This document shows positions 19,927 through 29,424 of a DNA stretch of 64,000 nucleotides, in pieces (position 1 is the stretch's first letter; each line of letters opens with the position of its first letter). The DNA is from G965276675 sp965276675. Its GTDB lineage: Bacteria; Acidobacteriota; Terriglobia; Terriglobales; Acidobacteriaceae. Location: contig OZ255624.1 of NCBI GenBank assembly GCA_965276675.1, forward strand, positions 2,914,001-2,978,000, given 5' to 3'. The notes beneath the pieces were generated by a model that had not been told where the DNA came from, made no database searches, and saw only the letters and a program-made list of their open reading frames with translations. A program made the translations under genes and the position numbers.

Positions 19927-20538
19927 ATGCAGGAGAACAACCCACAGCTGTCGTACGATGGGCTGCTTAGCAGATTGTTCAGCAAGCCGCGGCGGGAGAA
20001 CGATTATGGGTTCGTGATCGGCATCACGTCGCCGCAGCCCGGAGCCGGCGTGAGCACGATCACGCACTCGCTCGCGCTGGAGCTAGGCCAGGATGACGGC
20101 GGCTCCGTGGCCGCGCTTCCCTTTTCGCAGCTGCTGCAGCTCGACCCGAGAGAGCTGGGCGGCCGCTACCACTCGGAGCTGCGGATGCAAGAGGTGGAGC
20201 TGAGATCCGAATCAAGGTCTGAACCGAGATCGAGGACCGACTGGCACCACGCGCAGCTGAATCGCGCCGCGGCGATCGATGCGCTGCGCCGCTCCTATGA
20301 CTATGTGCTGATCGATGCGCCATCGCTGAAGAGCGGGTACGACGCGCTAAGCCTGGCGCCGATGGTAGATGGGATGATCCTGATCGTAGAGGCGAACAAG
20401 ACCAAGAAAGAACAGATCCTCTACGCGGAGCGAGCCATACGGGGAGCGAACGGACGGCTGCTGGGGCACATCCTGAACAAACGCACCTACACCATACCGC
20501 AGTGGCTGTATTCCAAGCTGGACGCAGTCGGCCTTTAG
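19927..20538 (+). CDS. Degenerate BY-kinase/CpsD-like ATPase
   Basis: The 203-residue protein has the fold signature of tyrosine autokinases that partner chain-length proteins: GFVIGITSPQPGAGVSTITH followed by a helix, YDYVLIDAPSLKSGYDALS (Walker B) and DGMILIVEANKTKKEQI. The P-loop reads GAGVST where the family has GxGKS/T, so the nucleotide-binding Lys is Val42, and the Walker A-prime motif is not found. Only a few Tyr occur at the C-terminus. It may be a non-catalytic partner of the chain-length protein. The ATG at 19927 follows GAGGAG; a GTG four codons earlier is open. Confidence 0.78.
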   Translation: MQENNPQLSYDGLLSRLFSKPRRENDYGFVIGITSPQPGAGVSTITHSLALELGQDDGGSVAALPFSQLLQLDPRELGGRYHSELRMQEVELRSESRSEPRSRTDWHHAQLNRAAAIDALRRSYDYVLIDAPSLKSGYDALSLAPMVDGMILIVEANKTKKEQILYAERAIRGANGRLLGHILNKRTYTIPQWLYSKLDAVGL

Positions 20539-20554
20539 AGGTACCGGAGACATC

Positions 20555-21211
20555 ATGAGCAACATGAAGCAAACCATGCGTATCGTTCTTCTTCTCCTGC
20601 TGGGCAGCTTTGCCGTGGGTGCGCGGGCCGACCAGGCTCTTCACCAGCGGCCGCGCTATACGCTGCAACCGGGCGATGTGGTGCAGCTGGACTATCGCTA
20701 CAGCCCCGAGTTCAACCAGACAGTGACCATCCAGCCGGATGGCTTTGTGAACCTGAACGTGGTGGGCGATGTGAAGCTGAGCGAGATGACACTCGACCAG
20801 GCGCATGCGCTGATTCTGTCGAAGGCGGGCGAGCGGCTGAACCAGCCAGAGCTGAACCTGGAGTTGAAGGACTTTCAGAAGCCCTATGTTGTCGTCTCCG
20901 GCCAGGTAGAAAAGCCGGGCAAGATCGAGCTACGGGAGCCAACGACGGCGCTCCAGGCAGTGATGCTTTCGGGCGGCTTCAAGGAATCGGCGCGCCAAAG
21001 CAAGGTGCTGGTCTTCCGCAAGATCAACGGCGACACGGCCGAGGTGCATCAGCTCAACCTCAACCATCTGCAAAAGAGCGCGGACCTCGAGCGCGACTTT
21101 GCACTGCTGCCCGGAGACATGATTCTGGTGCCGCGCGACAACCTGGAGAAGGTCTCGCGCTACATCAAGATATTTAACCTGGGCCTGTATTTCAACCCAA
21201 CTACTTTCTAG
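20555..21211 (+). CDS. Polysaccharide export protein (Wza/GumB type)
   Basis: The 218-residue product has a Sec signal (MRIVLLLLLGSFAVGARA), then a Poly_export domain (RYTLQPGDVVQLDYRYSPEF, residues about 34-115) and one SLBB domain (KPYVVVSGQVEKPGKIELRE). It would form or line the periplasmic/outer-membrane channel for the exported polymer. There is no clear lipobox Cys at the signal cut. It follows the ATPase-like gene by 16 bases and has GGAGA before its ATG. Confidence 0.9.
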   Translation: MSNMKQTMRIVLLLLLGSFAVGARADQALHQRPRYTLQPGDVVQLDYRYSPEFNQTVTIQPDGFVNLNVVGDVKLSEMTLDQAHALILSKAGERLNQPELNLELKDFQKPYVVVSGQVEKPGKIELREPTTALQAVMLSGGFKESARQSKVLVFRKINGDTAEVHQLNLNHLQKSADLERDFALLPGDMILVPRDNLEKVSRYIKIFNLGLYFNPTTF

Positions 21212-21419
21212 ACCATTTTTAAGGGTAGGTATAGACCGGCGAGCAGAGGTGAAGATGGCCGTTTTTCGAGCCTAGTCTCCGGCAACTTTGCTGCTGAGTG
21301 GGAGCGACAGTCATACAGAGCGGATCTTCGCGCGAGTCACAGTAATCCTGAAAATGTCCAGTGCGGCCGGCCTCGGCTGGCGCGTTACAGAACGGCAAGG
21401 GTCCCCCGGACACGCCTCT

Positions 21420-22634
21420 ATGACAGCACCCTCTATGACAACACGGCGAGTGGTCTTTTTTAACCATACGGCGAAGGTGAGCGGCGCGGAGTATGTGCTC
21501 CGGATGTTGCTGGAACAGCTGCCGAGGGCGCAGTTTGAGCCGGTGCTGGTGTGCCCGGAGGGCGACATGGCCGGGATTGGGGCGCAATTGGGAGTGCCGC
21601 ACGTTGTCATACCTGCGCTGAAGGCGCGGTTTACCCACAATCCGCTGCGTTTGCTGAGATACGTGGGTTCCGCGGCCGCCACCATTGTGGCTTTGCGCCG
21701 TGTGCTCGGGGAGCAGCAGCCAGCGCTGGTGCATGCCAATAGTGTGCGCGCGGGCATGGTGGCGACGCTGGCCAGCCTGGGCACCGAGGTGCCGATACTG
21801 TGGCACATCCATGATGTGCTGCCGGAGCACCCAATCTCATCGTTGGTGCGGGCGGTGGCTCGTCTGCGCAAGCGCAACGTGTTTGTGGCTGTCTCGCACG
21901 CCACGGCGCGGGGATTCGTGGGCAGCGATACGCGGCTCGAGGTCCAGGTGATCCACAATGGTGTCGATACGGAGAAGTTTCGGCCGGACGCCGGAGAGCG
22001 CGCCGCGATGCGTGCGGAGCTTGGGTTAGAGGATGGCGCCTTTGCCGTCGCGACCGTGGGGCAGATCACGCCGCGCAAAGGTCAACTCGGGATCGTGAAG
22101 TTGTTTGCCGAGGTGGTCCGCGAAGTGCCGGGAGCCCAGCTGCTGATCGTCGGCACGCCCATGTTCCACAAAGCCGACCAGGTGTATTTGCAATCCATCA
22201 AGCGAAAGATCCAGGCGCTTGGGCTGCAGAACCACGTCCGCCTGCTGGGGGCGAGGCGCGACGTGCCAGCGCTGCTGAATGCGACGGACGCCCTGGCGCT
22301 GAATTCCTCTCATGAGCCGTTTTGCTTGGTAGTGACCGAGGCGCTGGCCACGGGAAAGCCGGTGGTTGCGCCGGCCATCGATGGCTTCCCGGAGATCATC
22401 GTCGAGGGAGAGAACGGCTTCCTGACCTCGCCGGGGCGCCCCGAGCAGATGGCAGCGCGCCTGGTCGAGCTGGCCCGCGACCCTGCCCTGCGCGAGCGAG
22501 CCGGACAGCATGGACGGGAGCTGACGTTGGGGCAGTTCAGCCAGGAGACGTATGTGAAGCGGTTTACCGCTTTCTATAACGCTGTGATCAGAACACCTGA
22601 GATGGCTGGCGAGAGGGTTGTCTTCGAGCAATGA
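21420..22634 (+). CDS. Glycosyltransferase family 4 (exopolysaccharide operon)
   Basis: This GT-B enzyme has an N-terminal VFFNHTAKVSGAEYVLRMLL and a C-terminal donor domain with TVGQITPRKGQ and the E-x7-E motif in SSHEPFCLVVTEALATGKP. It likely adds a sugar to the lipid-linked repeat unit at the inner face of the membrane. The start is uncertain: ATGs at 21354, 21420 and 21435 are in frame, and the conserved part starts soon after 21435. Its last codon overlaps the flippase gene (ATGA). Sugar specificity is unknown. Confidence 0.88.
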   Translation: MTAPSMTTRRVVFFNHTAKVSGAEYVLRMLLEQLPRAQFEPVLVCPEGDMAGIGAQLGVPHVVIPALKARFTHNPLRLLRYVGSAAATIVALRRVLGEQQPALVHANSVRAGMVATLASLGTEVPILWHIHDVLPEHPISSLVRAVARLRKRNVFVAVSHATARGFVGSDTRLEVQVIHNGVDTEKFRPDAGERAAMRAELGLEDGAFAVATVGQITPRKGQLGIVKLFAEVVREVPGAQLLIVGTPMFHKADQVYLQSIKRKIQALGLQNHVRLLGARRDVPALLNATDALALNSSHEPFCLVVTEALATGKPVVAPAIDGFPEIIVEGENGFLTSPGRPEQMAARLVELARDPALRERAGQHGRELTLGQFSQETYVKRFTAFYNAVIRTPEMAGERVVFEQ

Positions 22635-24025
22635 GCCTAGCCCTTAAAGTTGAGCAGAGCGAGAGCGCCGGGGCAGCCCCCGCGAAGGCGCAGCGCCCGA
22701 TGAGCTCAGCCGCGGCGGTGATGCAGTCCGTGGGAGCGAAGTTCCTGATCATCGGCATCAATGCCGGGACCGGGATCCTTTGCGCGCGCGCGCTTGGACC
22801 GACAGGACGCGGCGAGCTGGCGGCGATGATTTTGTGGCCGGTGCTGCTGGGGAGCGCGCTGACGCTGGGAGTTCCAAGCGCGCTGACCTACCAGATGCAG
22901 CGCTCACCGGAGAAGCGCTCCGAGTTGGTCGGCGCAGCGCTGTTCATCGCCTGTCTGACCGCGTTGCTGGGCATGATTGTCGGCGTGGTCGGTATGCCGT
23001 ACTGGCTGCCGCAGTATTCGCCGCACACCATCTTGTTTGCGCGCATCCTGCTGCTGGGCACGCCGCTGACGACGCTGCTGCTGGCAGGGCGAGCGGCGTT
23101 GGAGAGCCAGGGCAAGTTCTCTGCTTCGAATAAGCTGCTCTTTGCCACACCCGCACTGACGCTGATCTGGCTGGTGATCCTGAAGCTTACCGGGACGCTA
23201 ACCCCCGTGAGTGCTGCGATTGCGTATGGGCCGGTGGGCATTCCGCCGCTCATCTGGATGCTGCGGCGGCTGAATGAGTATCACCCCTCGCTACGGCACT
23301 TCCGCGAAGCCACGCGGCTGTTGGGCTCTTATGGCCTGCGCTCCTACGGTATCGATCTGTGCGGAACCATGGCACTCTATGTCGATCAGGCGCTGGTGGT
23401 GCGCCTGCTCCTGCCCAGCTTGATGGGCGCCTATGTGGTCGCGTTGAGTCTTTCGCGCATGCTGAATGCCTTCCATACCTCGGTGGTGATGGTGCTGTTT
23501 CCACGTTCGGTGGGACTGGAGCGGAATCATGTAGTGGCGATGACGGGGCGGGCCGCGCGCATGAGCACGATGTTGACCTCCTGCGCCGGTTTGGTGATCG
23601 TGATATTCGGCCCACAGGTGCTCACGATGCTTTACGGTGCCGGCTACCGCGATGCTACCGCGGTGCTGCGGGTGCTGGTGGCCGAGGTGGTGATCTCCGG
23701 TGCGACGCTGGTGTTGTCGCAGGCGTTCATGGCATTATCCCGGCCAGGGGTTGTGACCACCCTGCAGATAGTGGGACTGCTGTTCACCATTCCGCTGCTG
23801 CTCCTGCTTACGCCGCGCTTTGGGCTGCTGGGCGCGGGGTTGGCGCTGCTGATTTCAACTACGGTGCGCTTTATCTCTGTGGTCGTCAGCTATCCGATTT
23901 TCCTGAAGACAGGCTTTCCCCAGCTGATGCCAACAGCGGAGGATTTCACGTTTATGGCTGTCACGGTACGCCGGCGGCTGGGTGGGTCACGCCGGCGCTT
24001 GGTGGTGGTGGGAGAGTCCGAATGA
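22631..24025 (+). CDS. Lipid-linked oligosaccharide flippase (Wzx type)
   Basis: The 464-residue membrane protein has about 12-14 helices of the MATE/MVF superfamily. Segments such as ILCARALGPTGRGELAAMI and GLLGAGLALLISTTVRF are typical of polysaccharide flippases that carry the lipid-linked repeat unit across the inner membrane. Both ends overlap neighbours by ATGA, showing tight coupling. Together with the polymerase gene at 27885 it defines a Wzx/Wzy-dependent pathway. Confidence 0.88.
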   Translation: MSLALKVEQSESAGAAPAKAQRPMSSAAAVMQSVGAKFLIIGINAGTGILCARALGPTGRGELAAMILWPVLLGSALTLGVPSALTYQMQRSPEKRSELVGAALFIACLTALLGMIVGVVGMPYWLPQYSPHTILFARILLLGTPLTTLLLAGRAALESQGKFSASNKLLFATPALTLIWLVILKLTGTLTPVSAAIAYGPVGIPPLIWMLRRLNEYHPSLRHFREATRLLGSYGLRSYGIDLCGTMALYVDQALVVRLLLPSLMGAYVVALSLSRMLNAFHTSVVMVLFPRSVGLERNHVVAMTGRAARMSTMLTSCAGLVIVIFGPQVLTMLYGAGYRDATAVLRVLVAEVVISGATLVLSQAFMALSRPGVVTTLQIVGLLFTIPLLLLLTPRFGLLGAGLALLISTTVRFISVVVSYPIFLKTGFPQLMPTAEDFTFMAVTVRRRLGGSRRRLVVVGESE

Positions 24026-25284
24026 GCAAACGCCCATTGACAATCTTTATCGCGCATTGCTCGGACCTGCTGACCGATCACCGGCCGCATGGCGATGGCT
24101 TGATCGCGCATGGATTCATCAGCTCTCTGGCGCGGCGTGGGCACACGATCCACGTTGCTGCTCAGGAGGCCGACCTGCGCAATCCCCTTCCCCCAAACGT
24201 GGTGCTGCACATCGTCCGGACTACTGCGACTCGCGGACCACTGGCTCGCTTGGAGTACATGGTGCGCATGCGACTGCTGCTCGTTTCCTTGCGGCGGACA
24301 GTCGCGTTCGATCTGGTCCACCAGTTGAATCCAGTCTTTACCGGGTTGAGCCTGGCGCTTGCCGGATGCGGTCTGCCGCTGGTGCTGGGGACCTATGTGG
24401 CGCGCTGGCCGGCCGATGCGGAGCCGGGGCAGGCTTCTTCCCTGAAGAGCAGGCTGATCTCTGCTGGCAAGTCGGCTGGCAGATCGGCCATCGCCTACCT
24501 GCAGCAGCGACAGGCCGATACCCTGCTGCTAACGACCCCGGCCGCGATGAACCGGCTGCCCCGGCCCGAGGGGCTGCGAGCCCGGCAGTACACGCTCCCG
24601 CACGGGGTCGATACGGAGCTATTCTCGCCGCGCGCAGATTGGGAGAATGCCGCAAGCCAGGCCGCCGAGCAGGCAAGTCTGTCGGTACTGTTCTTCGCGA
24701 ATGTCTGGAAGCGCAAGGGGATTTTCACCCTGCTAGACGCCTTTGAGACCGTGGCGCGGGCGGTGCCGGGCGTGCGACTCACGGTTGCGGGTGGCGGGCC
24801 GGAGCTGGCGGCGGCGCAAGCGCGGGCAGAGGCTTTGCCGTGCAGCGCACAGATCGAGTTTTTGGGAACAAAGCAGCGGGCCGAGGCGCCGGAGCTCTAC
24901 CGTAACTGCAGTGTCTACTGCTTGCCGTCATTTGGCGAGCCGTATGCAACGACGGTGCTTGAGGCAATGAGTTGTGCCAAGCCTCTGGTAGTCACCGATG
25001 CCGGTGGCCTGCCGTATATGGTGCATCCCGAAGGGGGCCGGCGGGTCGCGGCCGGCGATGCGCACGCGCTGGCGCGGGCATTGATTGAGCTGCTCCAGTC
25101 GCCGGAAGAGCGTATGGCCATGGGCCGCTACAACCGCGCACTGGTGACCGGGACCATGACCTGGGAGCGGGTCGCGGCCCGGCTGGAAGGGATCTACTGC
25201 GAGACCCTGAAGCTCAGTAGCAGTCCACAGCAGGCCAAATCACAGAGCACATCCACCGAGAGCGCATGGGGACATCAGCTATGA
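24022..25284 (+). CDS. Glycosyltransferase family 4 (exopolysaccharide operon)
   Basis: The 420-residue product starts MSKRPLTIFIAHCSDLLTDH, with a GT-B N-domain and a donor domain showing VLFFANVWKRKGIFTLLDAF and the E-x7-E motif in FGEPYATTVLEAMSCAKP. The ATG at 24022 overlaps the flippase stop; the longer open frame upstream lies inside the flippase gene in another frame and is not coding. It probably adds one sugar of the repeat unit. Specificity unknown. Confidence 0.9.
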   Translation: MSKRPLTIFIAHCSDLLTDHRPHGDGLIAHGFISSLARRGHTIHVAAQEADLRNPLPPNVVLHIVRTTATRGPLARLEYMVRMRLLLVSLRRTVAFDLVHQLNPVFTGLSLALAGCGLPLVLGTYVARWPADAEPGQASSLKSRLISAGKSAGRSAIAYLQQRQADTLLLTTPAAMNRLPRPEGLRARQYTLPHGVDTELFSPRADWENAASQAAEQASLSVLFFANVWKRKGIFTLLDAFETVARAVPGVRLTVAGGGPELAAAQARAEALPCSAQIEFLGTKQRAEAPELYRNCSVYCLPSFGEPYATTVLEAMSCAKPLVVTDAGGLPYMVHPEGGRRVAAGDAHALARALIELLQSPEERMAMGRYNRALVTGTMTWERVAARLEGIYCETLKLSSSPQQAKSQSTSTESAWGHQL

Positions 25285-26711
25285 CAGGATCTTCGCGCAA
25301 GACACACGGCATCATGGCGGCGATCGACTGCGTCTGCGCCTTACTGGTGACGCTTGCGGCGGTGGTGTACGGCAACAACGCACGCCTGCCAAACGGCGAT
25401 GCCTGGGCGTTTTTGACATTTCGGGTTACGGTTCAGAATGCGGTCTTCGCCGGCTTGTTTACGCTGATCTGGCGCGGCTACTTCAAGGGAATGCACCGCT
25501 TTGTCGCCGACTCCACGCACGCGATGCGGACGGCATATCGCATCTTCAAGGGATGCTTCGCGCTTACGCTCCTGCTGGCCCTCTATCTGATCGTGATCCG
25601 AGCCAAGGGACCAACCCTGCACATCGCGGTGATCTTCTTCTTTACCGCGGCGCTCTATGAATGCCTGCGGGTGATTGGTGGCAATTCCCTACGTACCTAC
25701 TTCGCGGCGCGCGATCCGGAGGTGGTCATCATCCTGGGTAGCGGCCGGCGAGCGGGCAAGGCGTGGCGGCGGATGCGGCTGCGCTATCACCTGACTATGA
25801 AGCTGCTGGGCTTTGTGGACGATCGTGCACTCGAAGAGATGGCGCCCGATGTGGCGGATCGCTACCTGGGAACAGTGGACCAGCTAAGCGAGCTGCTTCT
25901 GCGGAATACAGTGGACCGTGTGGTCGTCGCGATGCCAGTGAAGTCGTGCTACAACACTATCCACCGCGCCATCACGATTGCGGAACAGGTAGGGGTGCAG
26001 GTGACCTACCTGCAGGACATTTACACCTCGACGCTCAAGCCGCAGACCCTCTCCGATGTGGACGGAGAGCTATTCGGAGACCTAGTCCCGCTCCATGAAA
26101 CCTATGTGACGCGGCAGGTGTTGAAGCGCGTCATCGACATCATCGGCGCTGCAATTGGATTGGTGTTTCTCTCGCCAGTCTTTCTGATCGTTGCGATTGC
26201 GATCAAGCTGACCAGCCCGGGACCGGTCTTCTTCAAGCAGGACCGGTATGGGCACCGGCGCCGGCTCTTCACCATGTACAAGTTCCGCAGCATGGTCAAG
26301 AATGCGCCGCAGCTTATGGCCTCCATCGAGCACCTGAACGAGGCGAGCGGACCGATCTTCAAGATCCGCAACGACCCTCGCGTTACGCCGCTTGGGCGCA
26401 TTCTCCGCGTGACATCGCTCGACGAGTTACCGCAGCTTTGGAATGTTCTGGTGGGCGATATGTCCTTGGTGGGGCCGCGGCCGATGAGCGTGCGCGATGT
26501 GCTGCTTTTCACCAGTCCGTCCTCCATGCGGCGCTTCAGCGTCAAGCCTGGCGTGACCGGGTTGTGGCAGGTGAGCGGGCGCAGTTCGGTGGGCTTCGAT
26601 CAGTGGTTGTCGCACGATTTTAACTACATCGATGGATGGTCCTTGAAGCTGGATTTAATGATTCTTGCCCGTACGGTTTCGGCCGTCGTGAAACGGTCTG
26701 GAGCATCATGA
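25281..26711 (+). CDS. Undecaprenyl-phosphate sugar-1-phosphate transferase (WcaJ-like)
   Basis: This enzyme starts repeat-unit synthesis by moving a sugar-1-phosphate, often glucose, from a nucleotide sugar to undecaprenyl phosphate. The 476-residue protein has four N-terminal helices, a CoA-binding-like middle domain (VVIILGSGRRAGKAWRR), and the C-terminal sugar transferase domain with VFFKQDRYGHRR, MYKFRSM, FKIRNDPRVTPLGR and SLVGPRPM. The ATG at 25281 overlaps the stop of the previous gene; an ATG five codons earlier is also possible. Confidence 0.92.
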   Translation: MTGSSRKTHGIMAAIDCVCALLVTLAAVVYGNNARLPNGDAWAFLTFRVTVQNAVFAGLFTLIWRGYFKGMHRFVADSTHAMRTAYRIFKGCFALTLLLALYLIVIRAKGPTLHIAVIFFFTAALYECLRVIGGNSLRTYFAARDPEVVIILGSGRRAGKAWRRMRLRYHLTMKLLGFVDDRALEEMAPDVADRYLGTVDQLSELLLRNTVDRVVVAMPVKSCYNTIHRAITIAEQVGVQVTYLQDIYTSTLKPQTLSDVDGELFGDLVPLHETYVTRQVLKRVIDIIGAAIGLVFLSPVFLIVAIAIKLTSPGPVFFKQDRYGHRRRLFTMYKFRSMVKNAPQLMASIEHLNEASGPIFKIRNDPRVTPLGRILRVTSLDELPQLWNVLVGDMSLVGPRPMSVRDVLLFTSPSSMRRFSVKPGVTGLWQVSGRSSVGFDQWLSHDFNYIDGWSLKLDLMILARTVSAVVKRSGAS

Positions 26712-26736
26712 CCGGGAAAACCGATAGAGGCGAAGC

Positions 26737-27888
26737 ATGGAGATGAAAGTAGCTGTGGTGCATGATTACTTTACACAACTGGGTGGAGCGGAGAAGGTCG
26801 CCGAAGAGCTGGTGCGAATGGTTCCGGAATCCGACCTGTATGCCACGGTAGCGCTGCCCAGCCGCATGCCAGAGAGTCTGCGGAAACTGCCGGTCCACAC
26901 CTCCTGGATGCAGAAGCTGCCCGGCCTCGAGAAGTACTATCGCCTCTACTTCCTGCTCTACCCATTGGCGGTGAGCGCGCTCGATCTGCGAGGCTACGAC
27001 CTGGTCTTGTCCAGCTCCTCCGGATATGCGAAGGGCGTGCGCACCAGCATGGATGCGGTGCATGTGTGCTACTGCCATACGCCGATGCGCTGGGTGTGGA
27101 ACTTTGATGGCTACTCCAGCCGCGAGTCGTTTGGCGCTGGGCAACGGGCGCTGCTGCCCACCCTGATCAATGCGCTGCGGCGCTGGGATGAGAGCGCCTC
27201 GCGTCAGCCGGACCACTTTGTCGCAAACTCGCAGGTGGTGGCCGAGCGCATCCGCCGCGTGTACGACCGCTCCGCCGAGGTGATCCACCCACCGATCGAT
27301 ATTCGGCGCTTTCAGCCTTCGCGCGAACGCGAAGATTACTACGTTGTGCTTGCGCGACTGGTGCCATATAAGCGCATCGACCTTGCCGTTCAGGCATGCA
27401 CGCGACTGGGACGGAAGCTGATCGTCATCGGCCATGGACCGGACCGGGAGTCGCTCGAGGCGATGGCTGGGCCGACGATCCACTTCGCCGGAAGGGCGTC
27501 GGACCGCGATGTGGAACGGTATGTCTCACGCTGCCGGGCGCTGCTCTTTCCGGGCGAGGAAGACTTCGGCATGGCGCCGGTGGAGGTCGCGGCGGCGGGC
27601 CGGCCGACCATCGCCTATCGCGCAGGCGGCGCGCTAGAAACAATCGTCGACGGCCGCACCGGGCTCTTCTTCAATGAACAGACCCCGGAGAGCCTGATGG
27701 CGTCTATTGAAGAATTTGAGCGCCGGGAGTGGCCGTCGGCCACGCTGCGCCGGCATGCTGAAAACTTCAGCGTGGAGGTCTTTCAGAGCCGATTTGATGC
27801 TTTTCTGACCAAGATAGGCGCGCCGTTAGGCCGCCTGTACGCCGGGTCCAAGCGGGAGGATGTCTTTGCCCGAGCGAGCGCCGGATGA
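26737..27888 (+). CDS. Glycosyltransferase family 4 (exopolysaccharide operon)
   Basis: The 383-residue GT-B protein starts KVAVVHDYFTQLGGAEKVAE and carries CYCHTPMRWVW, typical of mannosyl/other transferases in O-antigen and EPS loci. The donor domain has YYVVLARLVPYKRIDLAVQA and E-x7-E in GEEDFGMAPVEVAAAGRP. An ATGA overlap joins it to the polymerase gene. The exact sugar is not deducible. Confidence 0.9.
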   Translation: MEMKVAVVHDYFTQLGGAEKVAEELVRMVPESDLYATVALPSRMPESLRKLPVHTSWMQKLPGLEKYYRLYFLLYPLAVSALDLRGYDLVLSSSSGYAKGVRTSMDAVHVCYCHTPMRWVWNFDGYSSRESFGAGQRALLPTLINALRRWDESASRQPDHFVANSQVVAERIRRVYDRSAEVIHPPIDIRRFQPSREREDYYVVLARLVPYKRIDLAVQACTRLGRKLIVIGHGPDRESLEAMAGPTIHFAGRASDRDVERYVSRCRALLFPGEEDFGMAPVEVAAAGRPTIAYRAGGALETIVDGRTGLFFNEQTPESLMASIEEFERREWPSATLRRHAENFSVEVFQSRFDAFLTKIGAPLGRLYAGSKREDVFARASAG

Positions 27889-29360
27889 CAAGCTACGTCC
27901 CACCATTTCAGGAGCTGCCACTCGAGGTCATCCAACCCCAGCCCCGGACGACCATGCACGCCAACATGCTGATCGGCGTGTGTGTGCTGGCGGCTGCCGG
28001 CGTGTACTTCTCCGGCAGCGCGACTCTGTTGCGGCTGGCGCTGCCAGTGCTGGCGATGATCGTGGCGCTGGCGCTCTATCTGTGGAGGCCGCTAGCCTAC
28101 CTGCCTTATGTGCTCTGGGTGTGGTTTCTGACACCACTGGTCCGGCGCCTGGTCGACCTGCGCTTCGGCTTTGCTGAGCCCAACTTCGTCCTGCTGGCGC
28201 CACTGCTGGCGAGCAGCGTGGCCGGCTGGACGCTGGTACGGGCCGCGCGCGCGGGACGGCTGCGCGAGATATCGCCGTTTCTGCTCTGCATCCTCGGCGT
28301 GGTCTATGGCTTCGTTGTCGGCATGCTGCAGCATCCCACGGCGGAGGTGGCGTTCGGCTTGTTTGACTGGCTGTGCCCCTTGTTTCTGGGGTTGCATATC
28401 GCCCTCAACTGGGAGGATGTCGATCGGTATTGGCGGGCGGCCTCGAAGACATTTGTATGGGCCACCCTGCTACTCGGCCTCTACGCCGTCTGGCAGTACA
28501 TCAATCCACCGGCCTGGGATGTGTACTGGCTGACCATCGAGAATGAGATCATCGCGATCTCGAGCTTCGGCTATCCGCAGCCGTTTATGGTGCGCGTGTG
28601 GGGAACGCTGAACTCTCCGGGCCCGTTTGCCAATGTGATGGTGGTAGGGCTGCTGCTGCTGATCGCAACCCGCTCGAAGCTGAAGATTCCGGCCTCGATT
28701 GCCGGCTTTGTGGCGCTGCTGCTGTCCGTGGTCCGCACCTCGTGGCTGAGCTGGATGGTGGGAATGGTCTTCCTGCTGGTTCGCTCCAAGCCGAAGGTCT
28801 TTGCCCGGCTGCTGATCAGCACACTGCTGATCCTGGCCTGCGTCGCGCCTGCACTCAATGATCCACGCGCTGCCTTTCTGGTGAAGGATCGCCTGGACAC
28901 CTTTCAGCACCTTAGTAAGGACGGCAGCTACGAAGAGCGGTCGGAGATGTACAAGTACGTGACTGCAGAGATCGCGACCAACCCCTTCGGGCAGGGGCTG
29001 AAGAACGGCGTGATGGTGCACGGGTATGTGATCGACAGCGGCTTCCTGGCCATGCTGATCGAGCTCGGCTGGTTCGGCACGCTGTTTTTCGCGGCCGGGC
29101 TGGGAGCCTTGCTCCTGGTGGGCGCGGGCCGAGGCAAGTTGCCCGAGGGGCCGCACCAGGTCAGCCTGAGTATTTGCGTGGCTATGCTGGCCCAGATGCT
29201 CGGCGGATTGGTCTTTGTCTCGGTCTCCGGGATGCTGTTCTGGGTCTTTGCCGGGTTTTTTGTGAGCTCCAAACGTAAGCTCTCCACGGCTGCGGCAGTG
29301 CAGAGCGAGCTTGCGTGGGAGGCGTACGAAGAGCAGCAATCGCTGGTCGCACGGGCCTGA
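27885..29360 (+). CDS. O-antigen ligase/polymerase-like membrane protein (Wzy type)
   Basis: The 491-residue protein has about 10-12 membrane helices with a large periplasmic loop around residues 330-390 (KDGSYEERSEMYKYVTAEIA, then GQGLKNGVMVHGYVIDSG), the layout of Wzy/WaaL proteins. It would polymerise flipped repeat units at the outer face of the inner membrane. ATGA overlap with the preceding glycosyltransferase gene. Confidence 0.85.
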   Translation: MTSYVPPFQELPLEVIQPQPRTTMHANMLIGVCVLAAAGVYFSGSATLLRLALPVLAMIVALALYLWRPLAYLPYVLWVWFLTPLVRRLVDLRFGFAEPNFVLLAPLLASSVAGWTLVRAARAGRLREISPFLLCILGVVYGFVVGMLQHPTAEVAFGLFDWLCPLFLGLHIALNWEDVDRYWRAASKTFVWATLLLGLYAVWQYINPPAWDVYWLTIENEIIAISSFGYPQPFMVRVWGTLNSPGPFANVMVVGLLLLIATRSKLKIPASIAGFVALLLSVVRTSWLSWMVGMVFLLVRSKPKVFARLLISTLLILACVAPALNDPRAAFLVKDRLDTFQHLSKDGSYEERSEMYKYVTAEIATNPFGQGLKNGVMVHGYVIDSGFLAMLIELGWFGTLFFAAGLGALLLVGAGRGKLPEGPHQVSLSICVAMLAQMLGGLVFVSVSGMLFWVFAGFFVSSKRKLSTAAAVQSELAWEAYEEQQSLVARA

Positions 29361-29424
29361 CATCTGCCGTCCGCGAAAAATGCAAGTAGCTAGAGCGCAC
29401 ATTCTGAAAAGGTAAGGAGAGACC

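Noticed and set aside
23359..24021. N-terminal extension of the glycosyltransferase gene at 24022
   Set aside because: This part lies within the flippase gene in another frame, and the conserved protein begins at ATG 24022.
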